Assembly (NCBI RefSeq): GCF_005049105.1
Contig: NZ_SUKA01000003.1
Coordinates: 620,001-684,000 of the forward strand
Origin: Sphingobacterium alkalisoli
GTDB lineage: Bacteria; Bacteroidota; Bacteroidia; Sphingobacteriales; Sphingobacteriaceae
Reading direction: 5' to 3'
Length of the DNA: 64,000 nt
In this document: piece after piece, positions 56,431 to 64,000 of the stretch
Layout: every line of letters starts with the position of its first letter
Numbering within the stretch: position 1 is the first letter of the stretch
Made by a program: the position numbers and the translations under genes
The notes under the pieces: generated by a model
Databases searched by the model: none
The model's input: only the letters and a program-made list of their open reading frames with translations
What the model was told of the DNA's origin: nothing

Positions 56431-57453
56431 TTAAAAAAGTGTGTTTCCTTTACTATAATTGTTTTTCCCTAGGTGTTTGTATGCTGCCTCAGTACATTCT
56501 CTTCCCCTAGAGGTACGCATAATATACCCTTCTTGAATCAAAAATGGTTCATAGACTTCTTCTATTGTGCCTTCATCCTCACCTACTGCGGTCGCTATTG
56601 TTTTTAGCCCTACAGGCCCTCCCTTGAATTTATCTATAATTGTAGACAGGATACGATTATCCATTTCATCCAATCCATGTTCATCGACATTTAGGGCTTT
56701 TAATGCATACTGTGCAATTGCTTTATCAATGCTTCCATTTCCCTTGATTTGTGCAAAATCACGTGTTCGACGCAACAAAGCATTTGCAATCCGAGGAGTT
56801 CCGCGACTTCTTCTAGCAATTTCGTAAGCACCTTCTTCACTGATTGCTGTATTTAATATACTTGATGACCTAAGTACGATAGTAGTCAACAATTTTGCAT
56901 CATAGTACTGAAGTCTCGAATTAATACCAAATCGCGCTCTTAATGGAGCCGTAAGTAAACCTGAACGTGTAGTGGCACCGACCAAGGTAAACGGATTCAA
57001 AGAAATCTGTACCGATCTGGCATTTGGTCCCGTCTCCAGCATAATATCGATTTTAAAATCCTCCATCGCGGAATACAGATACTCCTCTACAACAGGTGAT
57101 AAGCGATGTATCTCGTCTATAAACAGAATATCCCCCTCCTCTAAATTGGTGAGTAATCCTGCTAAATCTCCAGGTTTGTCTAAGACTGGTCCAGAAGTAA
57201 TTTTGATTCCCACCCCCATCTCGTTAGCAATAATGTAGGATAGTGTTGTCTTCCCCAGTCCTGGAGGGCCGTGTAATAGAACGTGATCAAGTGCTTCGCC
57301 ACGTAATTTAGCCGCTTTTACGAATATAGAAAGGTTTTCCAGAATCTTGGCCTGTCCAGTAAAATCCTCAAAATTTTGCGGTCGCAAAACTCTTTCCAAT
57401 TCTTTCTCCGTAGGATTTAGACGTTCTGGATTGGGATCAAGATTCTCGTTCAT
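56431..57453 (-). CDS. ruvB: Holliday junction branch migration helicase RuvB
   Basis: RuvB is the hexameric AAA+ motor that moves Holliday junctions with RuvA. The protein is 340 aa with the N-terminal [12 protein letters not shown], Walker [13 protein letters not shown], Walker [12 protein letters not shown], sensor 1 [11 protein letters not shown], arginine finger region PLRARFGI, and the C-terminal winged helix ([16 protein letters not shown]). The length is typical. It lies 14 bases after the glycosyltransferase gene. Confidence 0.97.
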   Translation of the reverse strand: MNENLDPNPERLNPTEKELERVLRPQNFEDFTGQAKILENLSIFVKAAKLRGEALDHVLLHGPPGLGKTTLSYIIANEMGVGIKITSGPVLDKPGDLAGLLTNLEEGDILFIDEIHRLSPVVEEYLYSAMEDFKIDIMLETGPNARSVQISLNPFTLVGATTRSGLLTAPLRARFGINSRLQYYDAKLLTTIVLRSSSILNTAISEEGAYEIARRSRGTPRIANALLRRTRDFAQIKGNGSIDKAIAQYALKALNVDEHGLDEMDNRILSTIIDKFKGGPVGLKTIATAVGEDEGTIEEVYEPFLIQEGYIMRTSRGRECTEAAYKHLGKNNYSKGNTLF

Positions 57454-57467
57454 TTATAACTTTGTTA

Positions 57468-58214
57468 TTAATACTTTTTGAATAAACTACCTAATTTCAA
57501 CTGTATTACACCCCAAAAAGCTTCCCGGAATATCTTTGTACTCATTTTAGAAACGCCTAAAGTACGATCCGTAAATATGATAGGAATTTCCAAAACATTA
57601 AATCCATACTGTACGGCTTTAAACTTCATCTCAATCTGAAAAGCATATCCTACAAAACGAATTTCATCCAATTTTATTCTCTCCAATACTCTTCTATTGA
57701 AACAAACAAAACCCGCAGTAGCATCCTGAATGTTTATCCGTGTAATCATACGTACATATACCGAAGCAAAATACGACATCAAAACACGACTCATAGGCCA
57801 GTTAACCACATTTACACCTTTAATATAGCGTGATCCGATGACCATATCAGCACCTTCTAGAGCGGCTTGCCTTAAACGTATCAAGTCATTAGGATTGTGG
57901 CTAAAATCTGCGTCCATTTCAAAGATATACGTATAATCCCTACTAAGAGACCATTTAAACCCATGGATATACGCAGTGCCTAAACCTAATTTCCCTTTCC
58001 GTTCTTCAATAAACAATCTGCCAGTATAATCCGATTCCATTAGTTTTTTAACCACTTCACCGGTTCCATCCGGAGAACCGTCATCTACAACTAAGACATG
58101 AAAATCGACAGTTAATGAAAAAACTTCACGAATGATATTTTCGATATTATCAATTTCATTGTATGTTGGAATAATTACTACGCTATCCGTCACTACTAAA
58201 ATGTTAAAGTGCAA
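57468..58214 (-). CDS. Polyprenol monophosphomannose synthase-like GT2 glycosyltransferase
   Basis: The protein is 248 aa. VIIPTYNEIDNIENIIREV and VLVVDDGSPDGTGEVV form the nucleotide-sugar site, FEMDADFSHNPNDLIRL holds the metal-binding D-x-D, and DATAGFVCFNR, GYAFQIEMKF and PIIFTDRTLGVSKM are typical of dolichol/polyprenol-phosphate mannose synthases of the soluble type (no C-terminal membrane helices). It should transfer mannose or a similar hexose to a polyprenyl phosphate at the inner membrane, feeding envelope or protein glycosylation. GTG 58193 is an alternative start. Confidence 0.88.
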   Translation of the reverse strand: MHFNILVVTDSVVIIPTYNEIDNIENIIREVFSLTVDFHVLVVDDGSPDGTGEVVKKLMESDYTGRLFIEERKGKLGLGTAYIHGFKWSLSRDYTYIFEMDADFSHNPNDLIRLRQAALEGADMVIGSRYIKGVNVVNWPMSRVLMSYFASVYVRMITRINIQDATAGFVCFNRRVLERIKLDEIRFVGYAFQIEMKFKAVQYGFNVLEIPIIFTDRTLGVSKMSTKIFREAFWGVIQLKLGSLFKKY

Positions 58215-58286
58215 ACTTAGACAAACTTGATTTGATATGCAAGTTTGAAAAACAACATATAAATTAGGAAGATAAAAAATAAAAAT

Positions 58287-58345
58287 GTGTATAAACGAAA
58301 ATGAGGTCGTTTCTTTCTAAAACAACCTCATTTTCGTTTATACAC
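58287..58345 (-). terminator. Long-stem terminator after the POT transporter gene
   Basis: A perfect 21-bp inverted repeat (58287-58307 with 58325-58345, core GTGTATAAACGAAAATGAGGT) and a 17-base loop begin 5 bases after the POT stop codon and are followed on the minus strand by an A/T-rich T-run. The stem is longer than usual for a terminator. Confidence 0.85.
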
Positions 58346-58350
58346 TTACA

Positions 58351-59946
58351 CTAATTTACACCATGCATCATTTTTTTCAAAACCGGATTAAAAACGATTA
58401 AAAGCAGTGCTGTAACCGCTGGAATAATCGCAAAAATCATAAAGAAATAAGACATTGAATATGTCTCCGCGATTTTATCGATGTAGGATCCTAATAGTCC
58501 GCCAATGAAATTCGCAATAGCAGAAGCACAAAACCAAAAACCGAACAATAATCCTATAAATTTTTTAGGAGATAGCTTACTTACATAAGAGAGACCAACT
58601 GGCGATAAACACAACTCGCCTGTCGTATGAAAAAAATAGGCAACAATTAACCAGATCATACTTACTGAAGCTGTTTTTGCTCCTGGCGGAATAGCGCTGG
58701 CTCCATAAGCTAAAACAGCAAACCCGATACCCACCAAAATAAGGCCCAAAGCAAATTTTACAGGACCAGATGGATTCCAAATTTTTTCCCAAAATTTACT
58801 AAAGCTTGATGCTAAGGCAATAATGAAAAAAGAATTCAAAATCTGGAACCAAGAAGCAGCAACCTCGGTCTCAACGGAATCAAATTCTCTATAAATTTTC
58901 CAAAATCCTAAAACCCAAATTATCGAAAACGAAACTCCGGTAAATATAATCGTAAGAGGGTATTGCTTGTATATCTTTTTCGCTAGGCTAAATAGCACCC
59001 ATGTTACTATTACTATCGGAGCAATTGTCAATATCGCATCAATCCATTTAAATGTAGTGGCGGCATTACCTTCCAGCACACGCTGGGTATAATCCTTGGC
59101 AAAGATAGACATAGATCCACCCGCCTGTTCAAAGGCTAGAAAAAAAACAATACTCGCGATCATCAATACAGCTACGACTACTAACCTGTCCCTTACCACA
59201 TTAGCGGACAGTACAACATCAGCTTCATCTTCCTTATTTGCGATTTTCCGTTCGTTGAAATCTTTAACTACTTTTGGAGATTCCCCGATAATACCGAATA
59301 TCTTCTCTCCAAAATAGAACTGTAGCATACCAAAGAACATAAAAATACCTGCAAGTCCGAAACCATAGTGCCAGCCTATTTTCTCTCCGATATATCCGCA
59401 CAATAACATACCTAGAAAAGCACCGGCATTAATACCCATATAAAAGATCGTATAACCTGCATCCTTCTTTGTGCTTGTATCTGGATACAAGCTTCCTACC
59501 ATGGAGGAGATATTTGGTTTGAACATACCGTTTCCAAGGATCATCAATATCAAACCTAAGTAAAAGAAATTGGCACTGATGCCTTCCAAGGCCATCGATG
59601 CATGTCCTAATGTCATGATCAAAGCACCTATGGTAATTGCCTTCTTATAGCCAGTAAGTTTGTCTGCAATAATTCCACCTAAAAGGGGTGTAAGGTAAAC
59701 CAAGCCGGTATACAAACCATACAATTTCATTGCTCGTTCATTAGTCCATTCCCAGCCTCCATCAGCAATCGTACTGATTAAAAATAATGTCAGAAGCGCA
59801 CGCATTCCATAATAGCTAAAACGTTCCCACATTTCGGTGAAAAATAAGACAAAGAGTCCGGCGGGATGTCCCATTACCATTTTCTCGTCGATCCCTTGCT
59901 TAGCTAGATGCTTTACTAAGGATTCATCATTTTGTTGCTCAACCAT
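58351..59946 (-). CDS. Proton-dependent oligopeptide (POT/PTR2) transporter
   Basis: The protein is 531 aa with about 12-14 membrane helices. The proton-coupling E-x-x-E-R motif appears as EMWERFSYYGMRALL, and the PTR2 signature FYMGINAGAFLGMLLCGYIG is complete. It should import di- and tripeptides with protons across the inner membrane, which would fit the periplasmic dipeptidyl peptidase encoded 3 kb away. It is a single-gene unit. Confidence 0.94.
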   Translation of the reverse strand: MVEQQNDESLVKHLAKQGIDEKMVMGHPAGLFVLFFTEMWERFSYYGMRALLTLFLISTIADGGWEWTNERAMKLYGLYTGLVYLTPLLGGIIADKLTGYKKAITIGALIMTLGHASMALEGISANFFYLGLILMILGNGMFKPNISSMVGSLYPDTSTKKDAGYTIFYMGINAGAFLGMLLCGYIGEKIGWHYGFGLAGIFMFFGMLQFYFGEKIFGIIGESPKVVKDFNERKIANKEDEADVVLSANVVRDRLVVVAVLMIASIVFFLAFEQAGGSMSIFAKDYTQRVLEGNAATTFKWIDAILTIAPIVIVTWVLFSLAKKIYKQYPLTIIFTGVSFSIIWVLGFWKIYREFDSVETEVAASWFQILNSFFIIALASSFSKFWEKIWNPSGPVKFALGLILVGIGFAVLAYGASAIPPGAKTASVSMIWLIVAYFFHTTGELCLSPVGLSYVSKLSPKKFIGLLFGFWFCASAIANFIGGLLGSYIDKIAETYSMSYFFMIFAIIPAVTALLLIVFNPVLKKMMHGVN

Positions 59947-60058
59947 ACCTGTTTATTTATTATAATTTATCTGTTAATCTATTGGCTTATTTAATTTTTC
60001 AAGGCAAAGAAAAGACTATTTTGGTTAAAAAAACAATTATCTTAAAATATTTACATTA

Positions 60059-60943
60059 TCAAAGTCCGCTTTTACGCTTTTTACCCGGTTTCTGTGGGTC
60101 AATGTACCTATCCTCATCTCCTCTTTCCACATTGTTAACCTCAATATCCATCTGCAATTTTAATTTACCTTCTTTAGTAACTTCATATGCATCATACGAT
60201 AAATCCGGACCATAATATTTGAAATTTCCTTTGAGACTAGAGCTAGCGGGCACCAAGTTATCAAACTCAATTCTGTTGTGCGTCCTATTATATTTTAAGT
60301 ACATCGTTGCTTGACGCGTATAAGAAAATATTCGTCTAACTATTTTGGGATTTTCTAAAAAGACTGGTGCTCCTAGCTCCACGTGATTGCCGCCTTTTAA
60401 CGTTAATATTTCTATAACTTTTTTAGTATATTCGGCATGATGCCCCTTCCATCCCAATAATACGTATTGGTTTTTACCAAGTGGAACAATATCATAATAC
60501 TGTGCTCCATACCATTCTGCATTACTTAAAACAGCACTATCTACAGCGTTGATTTCAAATGTTTTATCAAATAGGGGTGTCAAGCTAATTTGGCCGTTTG
60601 CTGTTTTATGTTGAATAGTCCCATAATAAAGATAGGAACCATCTTGTAATGGGATATTCCAAGAGAATATCCTGAAGTTATTGTCCGGAGACGACAAAAT
60701 CGCAATCATATTTAATTGCTCAAAAGAATAATAATAAGAGTTTGGTTCTTTTAAAGCGGACACTAAGGTCTTCACAAATTTGAAATTGTTGTCAAGCCGC
60801 TCGGGTTCTGCAGAGTTTCTAAACATTTTAGTACCCAACTTCACCAAACTATCTTGCCATACTTTCATCTTTTGGGTATTTTGTCCAAAAGATGAAAGTA
60901 TACTACAAGTGAGAAAAATGCATAGTAAGCTTTTTCTAATCAT
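60059..60943 (-). CDS. Exported protein of unknown function conserved in type with Bacteroidota
   Basis: The protein is 294 aa with a signal peptide (LLCIFLTCSILSSFGQ). The body has mixed helices and strands (FRIFSWNIPLQDGSYLYYGT, YVLLGWKGHHAEYTKKVIEI), and the last 20 residues are basic (PQKPGKKRKSG). I cannot assign a family with confidence, though it resembles uncharacterized Bacteroidota periplasmic proteins. It starts 3 bases after the TIM-barrel gene and is probably in the same operon. Confidence 0.7.
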   Translation of the reverse strand: MIRKSLLCIFLTCSILSSFGQNTQKMKVWQDSLVKLGTKMFRNSAEPERLDNNFKFVKTLVSALKEPNSYYYSFEQLNMIAILSSPDNNFRIFSWNIPLQDGSYLYYGTIQHKTANGQISLTPLFDKTFEINAVDSAVLSNAEWYGAQYYDIVPLGKNQYVLLGWKGHHAEYTKKVIEILTLKGGNHVELGAPVFLENPKIVRRIFSYTRQATMYLKYNRTHNRIEFDNLVPASSSLKGNFKYYGPDLSYDAYEVTKEGKLKLQMDIEVNNVERGDEDRYIDPQKPGKKRKSGL

Positions 60944-60946
60944 ACT

Positions 60947-61825
60947 TTATTGAAAACGTTCTAATAAAGTTTTTGTTGCTTTAATACCTTCGATTTCACT
61001 CAAAGTACCACCTTCATATTCGATGCCTACAAAACCTTTATAGCCCGCATCTTTCACAATTCTCATCATTTTTGCGTAATCAATATTGACTTCATTGCCG
61101 CTTTCATCAAAATCATGTGCTTTGGCACTAACCCCCTTTGCATAAGGCATCAGATCACTCACACCTTGATAACGATCATATTCGTAGAAATTACCAAAAT
61201 CAGGTAGACTACCACAGTATTTATTGCCAACAGATTTCAACACATCAGCTAGCCAGTCACCATGAGAAGATATGCCACCATGATTCTCAACAATAACATT
61301 GATCTTTGCTTTCTTGCTATAACTAGATAACGTAGAAAGGCTTTCAACAGCCCGCTTTGCCACTTCTTCACGAGTCCCGCTACCTGCTGCATTTACCCGG
61401 ATAGATGTACATCCCAAAAAACTTGCAGCATCAACCCATTTATAGTGATTTTCTACAGCTTGCGCTCTTTTTTGAGCATCTGCATGACCTAGATCCCCTT
61501 CTCCATCTACCATAATCAGTACATTTTTTACCCCGTTATCTTTTGCTCTGTTATTCAAGTCTTTCAGATATGTCATATCTTTTGCTTTATCCTTAAAGAA
61601 AGAGTTGACATATTCCACGCCGTAAATACCAAAATTTTTAGCTGTAAATTCTGGAAAATCAATATTTTTCAAATCACCTTTGTGAAGCGTACGGTGTAAG
61701 GACCACTCAGCCAACGAAATGTCAAACCATTTCTTTTTTGCCGCAAAACCTTCTAATGGTGGCAACAATACTATACCCGCTGTCGCCAACCCTAGGTTTT
61801 TAATAAAATCTCTTCTTGAATTCAT
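60947..61825 (-). CDS. Tat-exported TIM-barrel sugar phosphate isomerase/epimerase-like protein
   Basis: The protein is 292 aa with a Tat leader (SRRDFIKNLGLATAG). The barrel is of the xylose isomerase-like type with candidate metal ligands in NVIVENHGGISSHGDWL, GSLPDFGNFYEYDRY and FVGIEYEGG. It is a distant relative of the product of 39942, but here the ENHGG and PDFGNF motifs match the branch often found with Gfo/Idh oxidoreductases in Bacteroidota. The substrate is unknown; a keto-sugar is possible. Confidence 0.85.
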   Translation of the reverse strand: MNSRRDFIKNLGLATAGIVLLPPLEGFAAKKKWFDISLAEWSLHRTLHKGDLKNIDFPEFTAKNFGIYGVEYVNSFFKDKAKDMTYLKDLNNRAKDNGVKNVLIMVDGEGDLGHADAQKRAQAVENHYKWVDAASFLGCTSIRVNAAGSGTREEVAKRAVESLSTLSSYSKKAKINVIVENHGGISSHGDWLADVLKSVGNKYCGSLPDFGNFYEYDRYQGVSDLMPYAKGVSAKAHDFDESGNEVNIDYAKMMRIVKDAGYKGFVGIEYEGGTLSEIEGIKATKTLLERFQ

Positions 61826-61844
61826 TATTTTATAGATTTATATA

Positions 61845-62579
61845 TTAAATATTTGCCCATCCTGAAGTCAGTACATCCACAAGATGTATTGTTTTCATGG
61901 GAATTTTATGTTTATCAATGTATGCTTGGAGCTGTAGCAAGCAGGACGAATCCGTAGAAATGATATATTCAGCATGTACAGCTTGTGCATTTTTTACTTT
62001 CTGCTCTGCCATCGCTGCAGAAATTCCCTCGAACTTTACAGCAAACGTTCCTCCAAAACCACAGCAGGTTTCTTGATCTCGCATTTCTACCAATTCAAGT
62101 CCTCCGACGTGTGAAAGCAACACTCTAGGTTCTTCCTTTATCTTGCATCCCCGTAAACCAGAACAAGAATCATGATAGACTGCTGTCCCCACTAATTCAG
62201 CACCAAAATATTCCTTTTTTAATACATTTACCAAAAAATTAGATATTTCATGGATATTTCTTTGCACATTCCTGCACTTATTATGTTCGATCGAATTGGT
62301 AAATAGATCGTTGTAGCCGTGTTTCACCATGCCTGTGCAAGAGGCAGAAGGTGATACAATATAGTTATTTTCGGTAAAATTATTCAAGAAATTAGCCCCC
62401 ACAGTCTTAGCCTCATCCCAAAAGCCCGCATTATAAGCCGGCTGCCCACAGCACGTTTGTTCACTATTGTAAATGACTTCGCAACCGGCCTTTTGCAATA
62501 ACTTCACGGTATTAAACGCTGTATCAGGATACAATTGATCAATGAAGCATGGGATAAATAACTCTACTTTTTTATGCAT
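61845..62579 (-). CDS. LutA/YkgE-type (Fe-S)-binding protein
   Basis: The protein is 244 aa with two cysteine-rich CCG domains: TCCGQPAYNAGFWDEAK in the first half and TCCGFGGTFAVKFEGIS in the second, with further Cys in SASCTGMVKHGY and DSCSGLRGC. In L-lactate oxidation complexes LutA acts with LutB and LutC; neither partner gene is next to it here, so it is an orphan in this window. Related CCG proteins occur in heterodisulfide reductase and glycolate oxidase complexes. Confidence 0.87.
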   Translation of the reverse strand: MHKKVELFIPCFIDQLYPDTAFNTVKLLQKAGCEVIYNSEQTCCGQPAYNAGFWDEAKTVGANFLNNFTENNYIVSPSASCTGMVKHGYNDLFTNSIEHNKCRNVQRNIHEISNFLVNVLKKEYFGAELVGTAVYHDSCSGLRGCKIKEEPRVLLSHVGGLELVEMRDQETCCGFGGTFAVKFEGISAAMAEQKVKNAQAVHAEYIISTDSSCLLQLQAYIDKHKIPMKTIHLVDVLTSGWANI

Positions 62580-62585
62580 AAGACA

Positions 62586-63893
62586 CTAATTCTTCAATAA
62601 TGTGTTAAACTTTAATACTCTCCACATTAAAACGAATCCTATTAAAAAAAAGACGGAAAGAAATAATGCTGAATTCCGAATATTGTGTGTTAGTTGTTCA
62701 ATGATACCAAAAGTAAACAATCCAAACACAATCGCCAACTTCTCCGTGACGTCATAGAAACTAAAAAATGCCGTTGTATCTTCCATATCTTGTGGCAAGA
62801 GTTTGGAATAAGTCGACCTTGATAGAGCCTGAATCCCGCCCATCATTAATCCTACCATAAAAGCAATACCGTAAAATTGGAATTCATTATTCAAAAAATA
62901 AGCGGAAATACATATAAAAACCCACATCAGAACGACCACCAGTAATACCTTAATGTTTCCGTAACGCTTAGCGAAGCTCGACATTAGGTAAGCTCCAGCA
63001 ATCGCCACTAACTGAATCAATATAATTGTTGCTATTAACTTCGTAGCTCCAAGATTCAAAACCTTTTCACCAAAAGCTGCCGCTACAATCATAATCGTCT
63101 GTACTCCCATAGCATTAAAGAAATAAGCCGGTAAAAAGCGGCGAATAGGTTCTATTTGTTTTATCTCGGATAATACCTGATTAAACTCATTTTTCACCTT
63201 GTCAAAAAATACGACTTGCGTATCACCCAGTAATGGTTTCGATTCGGGTAAATAGCCAAACGGTATCTGCGCAAATACCATCCACCACAATCCTACAAGA
63301 AAAAATGAAAATCTCGCCGGAAAAGAAGCATCTATAATTCCAAACCATTCCGGCTTAAACACAAATACAAAACAGATTAATTGAAGAGTTACGCAGCCTA
63401 CATACCCGTATGCGAATCCTTGCGCACTTACCCTGTCCTGTTGATCAACAGTAGCGATCAGCGGAAGATATGAATTATTGAAGGCGACACCACCGATATA
63501 ACCCATTGCGGCAACCGCAAAAAACACAATACTTAATTCCAACGTCTCAAGTTTAAAAAAAAACAGTCCCATACAGGCTAAAGCACCTATATAAGTAAAC
63601 AACTTCATAAAAAACTTTTTCTTACCACCTAAGTCTGCGTAAGCTGACAAAAAAGGCAACGCCAGTGCCATAATTAAGTAAGCGATTGCCAATGCATAAT
63701 TGGAAAGGACTGTGTTTATTACCTCAAAACCAAAAAAACTTACGACATCTCCTTTTTCTCGTGTCGTCGTAATAGCCGTGTAATAGACCGGAAATATCGT
63801 AGAAGTGATGACAAGATTATAAGCCGAATTTGCCCAATCGTACATTGCCCAGGAACGTACAAGTTTTTTATCGTTTTTTTTTAAAACCAGCAT
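62586..63893 (-). CDS. MFS transporter of the UMF1 (Atg22/BtlA-like) family
   Basis: The protein is 435 aa with 12 membrane helices. The start VRSWAMYDWANSAYNLVITSTIFPVYY is the hallmark of the UMF1 group, and FNNSYLPLIATVDQQDRVSAQG and GGIQALSRSTYSKLLPQDME mark the central loop and second half. Substrates of bacterial members are unknown (the yeast relative exports amino acids from vacuoles). It starts 41 bases after a gene that enters from the right and lies 6 bases before the LutA-type gene. Confidence 0.9.
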   Translation of the reverse strand: MLVLKKNDKKLVRSWAMYDWANSAYNLVITSTIFPVYYTAITTTREKGDVVSFFGFEVINTVLSNYALAIAYLIMALALPFLSAYADLGGKKKFFMKLFTYIGALACMGLFFFKLETLELSIVFFAVAAMGYIGGVAFNNSYLPLIATVDQQDRVSAQGFAYGYVGCVTLQLICFVFVFKPEWFGIIDASFPARFSFFLVGLWWMVFAQIPFGYLPESKPLLGDTQVVFFDKVKNEFNQVLSEIKQIEPIRRFLPAYFFNAMGVQTIMIVAAAFGEKVLNLGATKLIATIILIQLVAIAGAYLMSSFAKRYGNIKVLLVVVLMWVFICISAYFLNNEFQFYGIAFMVGLMMGGIQALSRSTYSKLLPQDMEDTTAFFSFYDVTEKLAIVFGLFTFGIIEQLTHNIRNSALFLSVFFLIGFVLMWRVLKFNTLLKN

Positions 63894-63934
63894 TTTTTTT
63901 ATTGATTTACGAAGATACCATTTGTTTTAGAATA

Positions 63935-64000
63935 TTAATAGTTTTGACGAATGAACGTCATTATTCGCACCATCTCTTTACGTACAGGAGTGGCACTTCC
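63935..64000 (-). CDS. C-terminal fragment of an unidentified gene at the right edge
   Basis: On the minus strand the frame from 64000 reads GSATPVRKEMVRIMTFIRQNY and ends at TAA (63935-63937). It is open to the edge, and the spacing to the next gene (41 bases) fits a gene end. Twenty-one residues are too few to name a family. Confidence 0.4.
   Translation of the reverse strand, partial: GSATPVRKEMVRIMTFIRQNY

Noticed and set aside
1..64000. Defence island, prophage, integrative element or CRISPR array
   Set aside because: No integrase, transposase, phage, restriction or Cas genes and no regularly spaced repeats were seen; gene content is metabolic and housekeeping.

Overview
The window is chromosomal DNA from a member of the Bacteroidota, most likely family Sphingobacteriaceae (a Sphingobacterium/Olivibacter/Pedobacter-type organism). 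This rests on a SusC/SusD pair, several exported enzymes with RRDFIK-type Tat leaders, Bacteroidota-restricted families (DUF3822, a triple-tyrosine/LuxR membrane regulator), promoters resembling TTTG-N19/20-TAnnTTTG, little use of Shine-Dalgarno sequences and moderate-to-low GC. The genus is an inference. I saw no tRNA, rRNA, CRISPR array, insertion sequence or prophage.

Layout. 1-2811: 5' part of a GH127-type beta-L-arabinofuranosidase gene running off the left edge. 2812-3193: a gap ending in an apparent C-terminal remnant of a nitronate monooxygenase gene that runs into the 3' end of a P1B-type Zn/Cd ATPase (3162-5066). 5169-5978: ispE. 6143-19051: a polysaccharide utilization locus with a membrane-spanning regulator, SusC, SusD, a DUF4886 SGNH-like lipoprotein, a GH144 endo-beta-1,2-glucanase and a GH3 beta-glucosidase; the enzymes predict beta-1,2-glucan as substrate. 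19085-23710: lysine (lysC-lysA) and serine (serC-serA) biosynthesis. 24037-28883: gyrA followed by two exported TPR proteins. 29080-34757: a xylose operon (xylB-xylA-sodium/sugar symporter) with a divergent LacI-family repressor and a clear palindromic operator at the promoter.

34780-44242: a one-directional block encoding an FGE-fold protein without cysteines at the expected site, two Tat-type Gfo/Idh oxidoreductases, ApbE, a TIM-barrel isomerase/epimerase, a nucleoside-permease-type MFS transporter, a GMC flavoprotein dehydrogenase and its likely small partner (Gluconate_2-dh3 family). Together these suggest periplasmic oxidation of a sugar or glycoside, plausibly the 3-keto-glycoside type of chemistry. 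This is the best candidate for an incompletely described system here. 44338-47699: AEC transporter, two unknown envelope proteins and an OmpA-type lipoprotein. 47940-63893: mainly housekeeping genes (DbpA-like helicase, coaD, rsmD, DUF3822, RecD-like helicase, S9 peptidase, ruvB, DPM-type glycosyltransferase, POT peptide transporter), then an unknown exported protein, a second Tat TIM-barrel protein, an orphan LutA-type Fe-S protein and a UMF1-family MFS transporter. A last 22-codon fragment of an unidentified gene enters at the right edge.

Transcription units are well marked: strong hairpin terminators follow GH3/lysA, serA, the TPR pair, the xylose operon, lacI, the 45.3 kb gene pair, the OmpA gene and the POT transporter. 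Family assignments come from reading motifs in the translated sequence and from memory of the families. No database search was run.
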